23,546 nt of DNA from Microcaldota archaeon (GTDB taxonomy: Archaea > Aenigmatarchaeota > Aenigmatarchaeia > QMZP01 > QMZT01). Of this stretch, positions 15,626 to 22,486 are shown one piece after another. Below the pieces are notes generated by a model. That model was given only the letters and a program-made list of their open reading frames with translations, did not search any database and was not told the origin of the DNA. The translations under genes were made by a program, and so were the position numbers. Within the stretch, counting starts at the first letter, position 1. Each line of letters starts with the position of its first letter. The stretch covers positions 1 to 23,546 of the forward strand of contig JAADIF010000005.1 in NCBI GenBank assembly GCA_013151465.1. Reading direction: 5' to 3'.

Positions 15626-16060
15626 ATGAAACTCTTTGACGACGAGGAAAGCAAAGAAAAGGAAGAGCTCAAAAAGCGATATTCCGTGCCTGAGGATTTC
15701 GTGACACTCATATCAAATATGATAAACAGGGACTTTCGAGAAGACGAATGTAAGGATTGTTATATCCTTTCATCAGAAGACAAGATTGTCGCAATATCTA
15801 ACCATGAATTTATGCCATTTACAAACCAAAATGAAATTGAGGTAAAATTGGAAGAGCTTGAGATAAATGATGATATGATAGGCATGGGAGAAACGTGGGT
15901 AAAAAAGGATATCTTCAGAGGCATTATAGATGCGCTTGAAACATATGACATTGAATATAAGATATATATCGATCCTGAAGAAACATACCCTATGCTCATA
16001 ACAACACCGCGCGGTAATATAACAATTGCACCGGTCGAAATGAAGAAGAATGAGAAATAA
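15626..16060 (+). CDS. Acidic hypothetical protein
   Basis: 144 residues; I do not recognise the family. It is strongly acidic, with a charged N-terminal helix (DDEESKEKEELKKRY) and a CKDC pair near 42-45. The middle part is Glu/Asp-rich (IEVKLEELEINDDMIGMG), and the end is alternating and beta-like (TYPMLITTPRGNITIAPVEM). No membrane segment or signal is visible. It starts 3 nt after the nnrE stop without a clear Shine-Dalgarno, which suggests translational coupling. Cotranscription with nnrE is the only functional hint. Confidence 0.75.
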   Translation: MKLFDDEESKEKEELKKRYSVPEDFVTLISNMINRDFREDECKDCYILSSEDKIVAISNHEFMPFTNQNEIEVKLEELEINDDMIGMGETWVKKDIFRGIIDALETYDIEYKIYIDPEETYPMLITTPRGNITIAPVEMKKNEK

Positions 16061-16250
16061 AATCTTCCTAATAGCTGCCTACGGGCGTTCTTTTGTATCT
16101 TCTATGCCATATCAGCTCGTCTATCTTTTCAATTCTGTGCAATCTTTTAAGAATCTGCGGCTACCCGCAAGAAATATTGCAACTATGGCAAACATTTCGA
16201 TGCATGGTTTAAACATTTTAAATCCAAAGCATCGTTATAATATATGCTAA

Positions 16251-16649
16251 GCCGGATAGGCGGCCGTCCCTGCACCATGCGGGGAGGAAGTTCCGCTCAT
16301 CCACGAAGTTGTTTTGCAGGGCTGTCGGCTCGTTGATCCACAGGCGGCAGAGGCCGCCGTGAAGCGCAAATTCATGATTGAGCGTATTGGTCGATAGCAA
16401 TGTAGCAACTTCAAGGCGCGCTGCAGCAATGCAGGCAGGAGAGATTCTGTGCCGGCAGGAGCAGAAACGACACCGTTTCCGGCCATATGATGATGCCGAA
16501 AGGCTGAAGTTTCCGGAAAGCGGGTGAAACGGCCTGCGGACGCGCGGATGCAAGGCCAGTATGGCCGCATCAGACAAATGCCGCCGCTCCGATCGCATCG
16601 GCACTATGCCAGATGTTTGCGGAGTTACAGAAAGCGGACTATTTCCGGC
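16251..16649 (+). ncRNA. rnpB: RNase P RNA
   Basis: Catalytic RNA that removes 5' leaders from pre-tRNAs. The 5' conserved block GGGGAGGAAGTTCCGCTC (about 16279-16296) and the 3' conserved block ACAGAAAGCGGACTA (about 16627-16641) are the two strands around helix P4. The ends pair as P1: GCCGGATAG (16251-16259) with CTATTTCCGGC (16639-16649). About 400 nt fits an archaeal type-A-like RNA, and several GC-rich internal hairpins are visible (for example GGCGGC...GCCGCC near 16345). The 5' block departs from the usual GAGGAAAGTCC. A TTTTAAAT box about 28-35 nt upstream is a plausible promoter. Ends are set by P1 pairing. Confidence 0.88.
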
Positions 16650-16688
16650 ATAGCAAAATATATAAATTAAACTTCACACTGATATAGT

Positions 16689-16847
16689 ATGGCAAAAAAG
16701 AACAAGAATGTAATGCCCCAATCAACGGCGGGTCTCATCAGGTATTTTGATGAGTCGGAAGAGAAAATAAAATTCAAGCCAGAACATGTCATCGCTTTTG
16801 CGGTTCTCGTAATACTGATAGAAATGATTCTCAAATTCGCATTTTAG
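16689..16847 (+). CDS. Preprotein translocase subunit Sec61-beta (SecG homologue)
   Basis: 52-residue tail-anchored subunit of the archaeal SecYE-beta translocon. It has the characteristic PQSTAGLIRYFDE motif at 10-22, then KIKFKPEHV and a single C-terminal transmembrane helix (about 34-52, ending LIEMILKFAF). This is the normal size and layout for archaeal Sec61-beta. A TATA box, ATATATAAAT (about 16657-16667), lies about 25 nt before the ATG, so the mRNA is probably leaderless. It lies between RNase P RNA and the endonuclease IV-like gene. Confidence 0.93.
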   Translation: MAKKNKNVMPQSTAGLIRYFDESEEKIKFKPEHVIAFAVLVILIEMILKFAF

Positions 16848-16892
16848 ATGCAGTTTTATTCTGGGATGTCTTAATATCCACTAGGCGTTGTT

Positions 16893-17702
16893 ATGAGAAT
16901 ATTCATAGGGCCTGCGGGTTATCCGCAAGGGGCAACATCTGGTGCAAAAGCTGTGGAAATCGTCAGAAAATTAGGGCTAAATTCCATGGAAGTTGAGTTC
17001 ACATACGGAGTCAGAATGAGCGAGAAATCTGCAAAAGCGCTAAATGACACCGCTTCAAAAAACAATGTCCGCCTTTCTGTGCATGCGCCTTATTATATCA
17101 ACCTGTGCAATCCTGAAAAAGTTGATGCCAGTATCAGGCGCATCATCGACTCCTGCAAAATGGCGCATCTCATGGGAGCAAAGGTTGTCGTATTTCACGC
17201 GGGCTTTTATATGTCACTTCCAGCACGAACCGCGCAGGAACGCGTCACAGAGGCGTGCCTGAGAATGGATGAAATGATAACCGATATGGAGCTCGATGTC
17301 AAACTTGGCCTTGAAACGACCGGAAAAATAAGCCAATTCGGAACACTTGATGAAATTATAGCAATATGCAAAAAGGTGGATTTATGCGTTCCTGTCATTG
17401 ACTGGGCCCATATCTATGCCCGAAACGGCGGGAAGATGGACTGTAATGATGTTTTAGAAAAAGTCCAGCATATAAATAAAGGCGTGCTTCATACACATTT
17501 CTCAGGCATAGAATTCGGGGAGAAAGGCGAGATAAGGCACCTTGAAATCTCAAGTTCAGCCCCGCCTTTTGAAGAGGTAGCAGACGCCATAATAAAAAAC
17601 GGTCCGGATATAAACATTATCTGCGAATCGCCTCTGCTTGAAAGGGATGCAATCAAAATGAGGGAGATTCTCACAAAGAAAGGATGTTCATTGGCAGATT
17701 AA
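16893..17702 (+). CDS. nfo: Endonuclease IV-like AP endonuclease (TIM-barrel)
   Basis: Probable apurinic/apyrimidinic endonuclease for base-excision repair, 269 residues, close to the usual 270-285. It is a TIM-barrel metal enzyme. Metal-ligand motifs appear in order: VHAPYYINL near 63-71, VVFHAGF near 108, LGLETTG near 148, VIDWAHIYARN near 170-180 (D and H), HTHFSGIEFG near 200 and ICESP near 245. The N-terminal FIGPAGYP and the E of MEVEF are also typical. A member of the related xylose-isomerase-like sugar epimerases is the main alternative, but the HAPYYINL/HTHFSG combination favours endonuclease IV. Confidence 0.87.
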   Translation: MRIFIGPAGYPQGATSGAKAVEIVRKLGLNSMEVEFTYGVRMSEKSAKALNDTASKNNVRLSVHAPYYINLCNPEKVDASIRRIIDSCKMAHLMGAKVVVFHAGFYMSLPARTAQERVTEACLRMDEMITDMELDVKLGLETTGKISQFGTLDEIIAICKKVDLCVPVIDWAHIYARNGGKMDCNDVLEKVQHINKGVLHTHFSGIEFGEKGEIRHLEISSSAPPFEEVADAIIKNGPDINIICESPLLERDAIKMREILTKKGCSLAD

Positions 17703-17745
17703 CCTTTTTATAAATCTGTGAGCAAAATTAGATAACATCCGGCGC

Positions 17746-17909
17746 GCGGAGGTAGCAAAACGGCCATGCGACCGGCTGCAGATTCAGAAATCTCATGCAG
17801 CATACAAGGCATTGTTTTGAGAGCAATCATCGGTAAGTCGAGGCGGAAATTGCCGCTTATGAGATAAGGCAGTTACCGGTTTAAGGGGGTTCAACTCCCC
17901 CCCTCCGCT
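17746..17909 (+). tRNA. tRNA-Cys (GCA) with a 93-nt anticodon-loop intron
   Basis: Acceptor stem GCGGAGG (17746-17752) pairs with CCTCCGC (17902-17908), with discriminator T as expected for cysteine. Anticodon stem ACCGG pairs with CCGGT (17876-17880), and the spliced loop is CTGCAGA, anticodon GCA. T-arm GGGGG-TTCAACT-CCCCC is uninterrupted. The intron (17782-17874) is at the canonical 37/38 position: middle helix CTGC:GCAG, bulges AGA and TTA, cut after the second base of each. CCA is not encoded. A TATA box, TTTATAAATC (about 17707-17716), lies about 30-40 nt upstream. Confidence 0.9.
17782..17874 (+). other. 93-nt intron of tRNA-Cys (37/38)
   Basis: Long for an archaeal tRNA intron. A 7-bp internal helix, ATCTCAT:ATGAGAT, closes most of it, and GGCGG...TTGCCGC pairs inside. 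The helix directly inside the BHB is short. No ORF is present. Confidence 0.82.
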
Positions 17910-17916
17910 TTCGTTT

Positions 17917-18255
17917 TTACATCATCTTCAGATGCCCCGTCACCCTGTCAATTTCTTCATCGTCTGCCGGGCCTATCCCGAGAACCGTGATTGAGCCGGG
18001 CTCAACCTGCGTCAATCCGGCATCGTGTATTATGCATGTCTTCAGGTGCCTTGCGCTGCATACCCTACGAAGGTGAAGAAGGTCATCTTCTCCTGATATT
18101 TTCAGCACGACCTTCTTGGAGCCCTCAGACTCCCACCTGATTATGTCGTCGCGCGCCGACTTCTTGTAGCATTCTATTGCGGCGTGCGCAACCTGCGCCG
18201 CAATCTTTCCTTTTCCCATCTTCAGGTCGCTTCGCACGACAAAAACCTGCTTCAT
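17917..18255 (-). CDS. pth2: Peptidyl-tRNA hydrolase, archaeal/eukaryotic type (Pth2)
   Basis: Releases tRNA from prematurely dissociated peptidyl-tRNA. 112 residues, a typical Pth2 length. Signatures: FVVRSDLKMGKGKIAAQVAHAA at the N-terminus (catalytic lysine region and helix 1), KVVLKISGEDDLLHL in the middle, and IHDAGLTQVEPGSITVLGIGP near 76-96. It is transcribed toward tRNA-Cys on the opposite strand, with only 7 nt between the gene ends. A TATA box, TTAATATAT (about 18277-18286), lies about 25 nt before the start and suggests a leaderless mRNA. Confidence 0.96.
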   Translation of the reverse strand: MKQVFVVRSDLKMGKGKIAAQVAHAAIECYKKSARDDIIRWESEGSKKVVLKISGEDDLLHLRRVCSARHLKTCIIHDAGLTQVEPGSITVLGIGPADDEEIDRVTGHLKMM

Positions 18256-18305
18256 AATGAAAGGTTTGTCTGATGTGATATATTAAGTTGAATCCGGCTA
18301 AGCCC

Positions 18306-19136
18306 TTATGATAAGGCAAAACCAAGAAAATCATCGATCGCTTTACCCATAACACCTTCTTCGGGGAAGCCGTGGGATGCGTTTTTGTAGTAATTGTCAT
18401 GAACAGTTGCCCCCATATTTCTTAGCGCGTTGATCGCATATTTGACTTCATCAGGTTTCATTATCCTGTCTTTGCCGCCATATGCATAAAAGATTTCGAT
18501 GCCTCTTAGATCTGCTTTTTTTGGAAGAAGTATGTTTCCTGTTGCAAGAAGATGCGATATGTCAAAAATCACTTCTGGGAATGGAACCTCTGCGTTCTTT
18601 ATATGCATATAGTACCTTCCGTCGTCTCCTTTGTGTATCAGGGAGCCGTCGCTATTTCCATTACCGCCGACAAATTTCTCTGCAAGAAATCTGCTCGTGG
18701 ATCTTCCGACAAAGGGGGATGTGTAGAACAAGCCGATTTTCTTAATTGGCACTTTCTCTCTGAACTCATCATCTCCCAAAAGCGAAAGTAGAACCTGGCC
18801 CCCGTAACTAAAACCCGCCGATATAATTTCTCCACTATTTTCTGCATTATAAACATGCATGAGGAATTCCTTGGTTTCTTTCGTCTGATATGACAGTATT
18901 ATTCTTTTCTTTGTATGTCTTCCGTGACCCGTGAGTTCTGGTATCCATAAATCTGCTCCTTCTTCTTGCGCCTTTTTTACAAGCCCTCCATATTCTTCTG
19001 GATTTGCGACATTATCTGCACTGTGAGTGATTCCATGAAACGCGACAATAACATATCTGCCATCATTTTCTAACTTCAAATATGGAATCGCGCTGTAATA
19101 ATGATAATTATTCGTACTAATGTTGTTCACCATCAT
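18306..19136 (-). CDS. Alpha/beta-hydrolase family protein
   Basis: Serine hydrolase of unknown substrate, 276 residues. The oxyanion-hole motif AFHGITHS is near 33-40. The nucleophile elbow GFSYGG (Ser in G-x-S-x-G) is near 108-113. The probable acid is in AYGGKDRIMKP near 223-232, and the catalytic histidine is in NASHGFPEEG near 255-262. No signal peptide or membrane anchor is seen, so it is probably cytoplasmic. It resembles serine aminopeptidase/lysophospholipase-like hydrolases, but the sequence alone does not decide between esterase, lipase and peptidase. A second ATG follows at once (MMVNN); either could be used. Confidence 0.85.
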   Translation of the reverse strand: MMVNNISTNNYHYYSAIPYLKLENDGRYVIVAFHGITHSADNVANPEEYGGLVKKAQEEGADLWIPELTGHGRHTKKRIILSYQTKETKEFLMHVYNAENSGEIISAGFSYGGQVLLSLLGDDEFREKVPIKKIGLFYTSPFVGRSTSRFLAEKFVGGNGNSDGSLIHKGDDGRYYMHIKNAEVPFPEVIFDISHLLATGNILLPKKADLRGIEIFYAYGGKDRIMKPDEVKYAINALRNMGATVHDNYYKNASHGFPEEGVMGKAIDDFLGFALS

Positions 19137-19182
19137 CTAATTTATAGAAAAAATAACATGAGAAAATTTTTAAGCCGTTTGT

Positions 19183-19512
19183 TCACCAGAACTTCCACCA
19201 TGGCTTCTCTTTGGGGGATGCCGCCTTCTTGCCCGCCGTCGATGCGCGTGTTTTTTGCGGTTTAGCTCTGTTTGGTGTTTTCTTTCCGCTCATCTCGTCA
19301 TAGCAGTTCATGCAAACTATCATGACATTTGATTTTCTGTTGTCAGAGGCGATGCCGTTCTTGTGGATTATGCGAGTCGGCATCCCGCGAACGGACATTC
19401 CGCACCGCTCGCACCTGTAACCGCTCTCTGCAAGCATGCTCTTCCTGTCATTTCTCGACGTCTTTCTCATCCTGTTTGATACCTGTGCGTATTTTTTGTA
19501 ATTACCGGCCAT
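19183..19512 (-). CDS. Small CxxC zinc-binding protein, HNH-like
   Basis: 109 residues. A CERC pair near 33-36 and a CMNC pair near 67-70 flank RIIHKNGIASDNRKSN, an arrangement typical of HNH nuclease/zinc-ribbon modules: a CxxC, a central histidine strand, a conserved Asn and a second CxxC. The N-terminus (about 1-30) and the C-terminal third are very basic (Lys, Arg, Ala, Pro), suggesting nucleic-acid binding, and the protein ends in the aromatic PWWKFW. The classical second HNH histidine is not obvious, so catalytic activity is uncertain and a structural zinc protein is possible. A TTATTTAAGG box lies about 30-40 nt upstream. Confidence 0.65.
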   Translation of the reverse strand: MAGNYKKYAQVSNRMRKTSRNDRKSMLAESGYRCERCGMSVRGMPTRIIHKNGIASDNRKSNVMIVCMNCYDEMSGKKTPNRAKPQKTRASTAGKKAASPKEKPWWKFW

Positions 19513-19604
19513 GGAGATATTTTATGTTCGCACTCCCTTAAATAAGGCCAAAATTTATATTTGATATATACCATTTAGTATAGAACGGATATGCAATAAA
19601 CCGA

Positions 19605-19870
19605 TGACGGCCAAATGGCGCACGGCCGAAGGCTGCGCCTTATCGGATATCAGTTAAGTGTTGCACACCTTTGCGCAAGAGCGTTTGACGCACGGTCGAA
19701 GACCTGCATTTAATAGAGTATGGTTAGCCGTCATATAGAATCGCACAGGAGTGTTTGACGTAGGTGCGAAGCACACCGGCGTATCAACATAACAAACTAA
19801 TCGTCATATAGAATCGCACAGGAGTGTTTGACGCATGGTCGAAGACCTGCGTCTTATCGCATAGCTAACC
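19605..19870 (+). repeat. Hairpin-repeat array 2 upstream of tRNA-Glu
   Basis: Four tandem units, about 72 bp apart. Two contain an identical 32-nt segment (19729-19760 and 19802-19833). Every unit has a hairpin with a GAA loop and varying stem: a GCC:GGC type near 19617-19639, GGTC:GACC at 19690-19707, GTGC:GCAC near 19763-19778 and GGTC:GACC at 19834-19851. Units 3-4 are bounded by GGTTAGC (19722-19728) and GCTAACC (19864-19870). The units align with the minus-strand reading of the array at 7841-8138. No protein is encoded. Confidence 0.8.
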
Positions 19871-19895
19871 CATATAACCGTTAATCATCCAATAT

Positions 19896-19996
19896 GCCCC
19901 CGTAGTCTAGTCCGGTCAAGGATGCGAGCCTCTCGAGCTCGAGACACGGGTTCAAATAAGTTAAATGGCGACGTTGTGGAAATCCCGTCGGGGGCA
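19896..19996 (+). tRNA. tRNA-Glu (CTC) with a 26-nt intron in the T-loop
   Basis: Acceptor GCCCCCG (19896-19902) pairs with CGGGGGC (19989-19995), with discriminator A. The anticodon arm CGAGC-CTCTCGA-GCTCG gives anticodon CTC (glutamate), and TAGTCTAGTCCGGTCAAGG is the usual archaeal tRNA-Glu D-arm. The T-arm ACGGG-TTCAAA resumes as T-CCCGT after 26 nt (intron 19957-19982). The BHB uses the T-stem as outer helix, middle helix TTCA:TGGA (one T-G), bulges AAT and AAT. Splicing yields TTCAAAT. A CATATAAC box at 19871-19878 overlaps the end of the repeat array and is the likely promoter. No encoded CCA. Confidence 0.9.
19957..19982 (+). other. 26-nt T-loop (59/60) intron of tRNA-Glu
   Basis: Same position and same junction geometry as the tRNA-Ala intron, but unrelated in length and interior sequence. 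Only the outer and middle helices are convincing. Confidence 0.82.
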
Positions 19997-20018
19997 TAAT
20001 CCATTCAACTAAAGAAAC

Positions 20019-20795
20019 TCATATATCTAGGCACGGCGGCTCGATTCTATTCTCAGATAACAGTTTGTCTATTTTCTTGTAGCCTTCTATATTTCCTATA
20101 TCAAAAGGAGAACCAGCTATTATGTATCCAAATATCTCCGTTCTCTTGTATAGCCATGATATGAAATAGCCAGGGGCGTCCCTGTTTTTTCCCGTTTCCA
20201 GAAATTCTTTCAAGAAATCGATAACATTCTTCCCGAAATAATAAACGGCCGGGGAAGCCAATTCCGATTTTGGATGCTTTGGCTTTTCCTGAAAGTCCAC
20301 AACTTTATAATTTCCATCTAGCCTCACTACCCCCGCACGACGAAGTCTCATCTCGTCTTCAACCTCATAAACGCAAATAGCACTTCCTTGTTTCGATTCC
20401 GCAAAATCCACCATATCTTTCAGGCAGAACGGGAATATATTATCCGAGCTGGAAACCAATATATCCTTATTTATTTCCTTCTCCTTAATGACTAACTCCA
20501 GGTCTCCTATTGCACCGAGGCGCTCTTCATTTGTGTTTGTACCGTCATTTACAATCTCAATCCTTAAAGCTGGATATTTCGACCGCTCCGCATGAAGCCA
20601 TTCTGCGAATTTATTGTAGAATTTGTTGTTGGAAACAATGTAAACATGACCGACGTTTCCAATCTTCGATATGTTTAGAAGCAGATAATCTAATACCGGT
20701 CTCCCGGCGACGGGAAGAAGGGGCTTGGGAAAGTTTTTTGTGAGTGGATACATACGCGTTCCATAGCCGGCCGCAAGTATTATGACATCCATCAA
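20019..20795 (-). CDS. Sugar-phosphate nucleotidyltransferase
   Basis: Joins a nucleoside triphosphate to a sugar 1-phosphate to make an NDP-sugar for glycan or lipid synthesis. 258 residues, a single Rossmann-like catalytic domain without the C-terminal left-handed helix domain. The signature IILAAGYGTRMYPLT starts at residue 4, followed by the sugar-phosphate-binding PKPLLPVAGRPVLDYLL. The metal-binding aspartate is in SSDNIFPF near 115, ICVYEVE is near 138, and VDFQEKPKHPKS near 165 binds the sugar. The NTP and sugar (glucose, mannose or GlcNAc) cannot be told apart here. Two adjacent Met codons start the protein. Confidence 0.88.
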   Translation of the reverse strand: MMDVIILAAGYGTRMYPLTKNFPKPLLPVAGRPVLDYLLLNISKIGNVGHVYIVSNNKFYNKFAEWLHAERSKYPALRIEIVNDGTNTNEERLGAIGDLELVIKEKEINKDILVSSSDNIFPFCLKDMVDFAESKQGSAICVYEVEDEMRLRRAGVVRLDGNYKVVDFQEKPKHPKSELASPAVYYFGKNVIDFLKEFLETGKNRDAPGYFISWLYKRTEIFGYIIAGSPFDIGNIEGYKKIDKLLSENRIEPPCLDI

Positions 20796-20865
20796 CTCAC
20801 TCTCATAGCAAATGATGCAATATTTTTAGGTTGGCATTCTTCAATGACCATCAGGACATTTTCTA

Positions 20866-21420
20866 TCACGCCACGGATAATACAGATTTGGCGAACGTGG
20901 CAATGTTCCTATAAAAGTCTTCAATTGCTCCATTGTTGTCGATAAAATAATCAGCACGGGAAATCAGATTCTCTATCGCTTTCTCTGTCACCTTTTCTTC
21001 AATTTCCATGAATTCGTCAAATGTCATATCACCTTCGCCGCGGTCGCCGCGCTTTTTTATGCGCTCGTATCGATTCCTCTCATCGCATATTAACGCAACG
21101 AGTATGAAATTTCCTCCAAAACGTTTTTTCATATAGTCTAGCTCCTCGACAAACCGCATTCCGCTTACGCAATAGTTGCTCCCTTCTTCAATTTTGTCTG
21201 AAATAATGTGAGCAAAAAAATCGATTCCTTCACGTTCTCTTGTTTTTGTCGCAACGTCAATCAGGTTTTTCCTTGTGATTTCCAACCCAAGCTCCGTTAG
21301 TATGGGATTGATCGCATCGGTGGAGAAATCAAGCGTCTTGAAACCGTAATTATCCCGCATAAAATCGGCGAACGTATCCTTCCCGGAACCCCGCCTGCCC
21401 GTTATAGCTATAAGGACCAT
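20866..21420 (-). CDS. P-loop nucleotide kinase-like protein (UPF0200/dephospho-CoA-kinase-like)
   Basis: 184 residues with a Walker A GRRGSGKDT at 8-16 right after the first strand (MVLIAIT), as in nucleoside monophosphate and dephospho-CoA kinases. Next come DFSTDAINPILTELGLEITRKNL, SGMRFVEELDYMKKRFGGNFILVALICDE (strand 4), and a lid-like RYERIKKRGDRGEGDMTFDEFMEIEE rich in Arg. This is the pattern of the archaeal UPF0200 group; true substrates of that group are not established to my knowledge. It follows the CorA gene divergently and lies upstream of the nucleotidyltransferase gene in the same direction. Confidence 0.8.
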   Translation of the reverse strand: MVLIAITGRRGSGKDTFADFMRDNYGFKTLDFSTDAINPILTELGLEITRKNLIDVATKTREREGIDFFAHIISDKIEEGSNYCVSGMRFVEELDYMKKRFGGNFILVALICDERNRYERIKKRGDRGEGDMTFDEFMEIEEKVTEKAIENLISRADYFIDNNGAIEDFYRNIATFAKSVLSVA

Positions 21421-21471
21421 GTTTTATCTACCATTGGCAGATTTATAAATCACTCATTTAAACTTATTCCG

Positions 21472-22431
21472 ATGATTGAGATAATAACATGCAACGAGAA
21501 GGGTGAAAGAAAATGCGAAACGCTCCAGCATGTTAATCTCGGCACGAAAGATATCATCTGGATCGATAGCGAAAATCCCACAGCCGAAGAAAGAAAAAAT
21601 ATAGCATCGGCTTTGGACCTCGATATGGAGGAGATAATGGATTCCCTCGATATGGAGGAGCATGCAAGAATAGAGGTCGATGATGATTATATCTATATAA
21701 TCTACACAGTCCCCTCTATCGAGGAGGGGGAAATGGAAACGGCATCTTTTGGAATTTTCATAAAAGGTAACATTATTCTGACATTGCACAAAAAGAAAAT
21801 ACAGGCCCTTTCCAAGTTCGGTGCGGCCTTGAAACGCGCAAAAAACGGTTATCTCAAAAAGCTTGCAGGAAGAAGATATCTCCTCCTTGCGAACATGCTG
21901 GATCATATAGACAAGGACTATCTGAAAGCACTATATAATATCGATGAGCGTCTTGAGGAACTCAATGACGAGATTTTCAAGGACCCGAAAGAGGAACACG
22001 TTCAGGAAATAATAAGGCACAGGAAAACGCTCATTTACTTCAGCCGGGCGCTTCTTGCAAACCGTGATGTCCTCATCCTGGTAAAAAGAGGTTACCTTCC
22101 TGACATGATACAGGACGATGTCGACAATTTCATTGATCTGTATTCTGATGTTCTCCAGCTCATTGACATGAACACGACATTCAAGGAACTTTCAAACAGT
22201 GCAATGAGTCTCTATCATTCATCACTGTCAAACAGCATGAATATCCTTATGAAAAAACTGTCATTTCTTGCCGTCCTTTTTGTCGTGCCGACTCTTATAT
22301 CCGGTATCTACGGAATGAATTTCACTTTCATGCCGTTTCTTCACGATCCTATGGGGTTTTATTATTCGCTTCTTGCTATGGCCCTTATGATAATCGCACT
22401 GACGATTTATCTCAAGATAAACGACATTTAA
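21472..22431 (+). CDS. corA: CorA-family divalent cation transporter
   Basis: Magnesium (possibly cobalt or nickel) channel, 319 residues. A large N-terminal cytoplasmic domain with a long charged helix (about 150-255) leads to two C-terminal transmembrane helices (about 262-282 and 293-313). The hallmark YGMNF is at the end of the first (GMN at 281-283). The loop FTFMPFLHDPMG differs from the common MPE-containing loop but keeps the MP pair. A TATA box, ATTTATAAAT (about 21439-21449), about 25 nt upstream predicts a leaderless transcript. The divergent kinase-like gene starts 51 bp away. Confidence 0.94.
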   Translation: MIEIITCNEKGERKCETLQHVNLGTKDIIWIDSENPTAEERKNIASALDLDMEEIMDSLDMEEHARIEVDDDYIYIIYTVPSIEEGEMETASFGIFIKGNIILTLHKKKIQALSKFGAALKRAKNGYLKKLAGRRYLLLANMLDHIDKDYLKALYNIDERLEELNDEIFKDPKEEHVQEIIRHRKTLIYFSRALLANRDVLILVKRGYLPDMIQDDVDNFIDLYSDVLQLIDMNTTFKELSNSAMSLYHSSLSNSMNILMKKLSFLAVLFVVPTLISGIYGMNFTFMPFLHDPMGFYYSLLAMALMIIALTIYLKINDI

Positions 22432-22486
22432 CAAAAAGATAAACAAACTAATTTAAATTACAGCTTTTCATCTTATTGTCAAAAGT

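Noticed and set aside
16050..16250. ORF of 66 codons overlapping the end of the acidic protein gene
   Set aside because: It ends directly before RNase P RNA and covers its promoter region; no family and no start signal.
16218..16604. Minus-strand ORFs of 107 and 128 codons
   Set aside because: They are antisense to RNase P RNA, whose conserved ends and P1 pairing explain the sequence.
17746..17909. tRNA-Leu or tRNA-Ser with a long variable arm
   Set aside because: The apparent extra arm is intronic. The BHB CTGC:GCAG and the spliced loop CTGCAGA, plus discriminator T, fit tRNA-Cys better.
19605..19870. CRISPR array
   Set aside because: The identical part repeats only twice, units are about 72 bp with variable internal hairpins instead of uniform repeats and unique spacers, and there are no cas genes.
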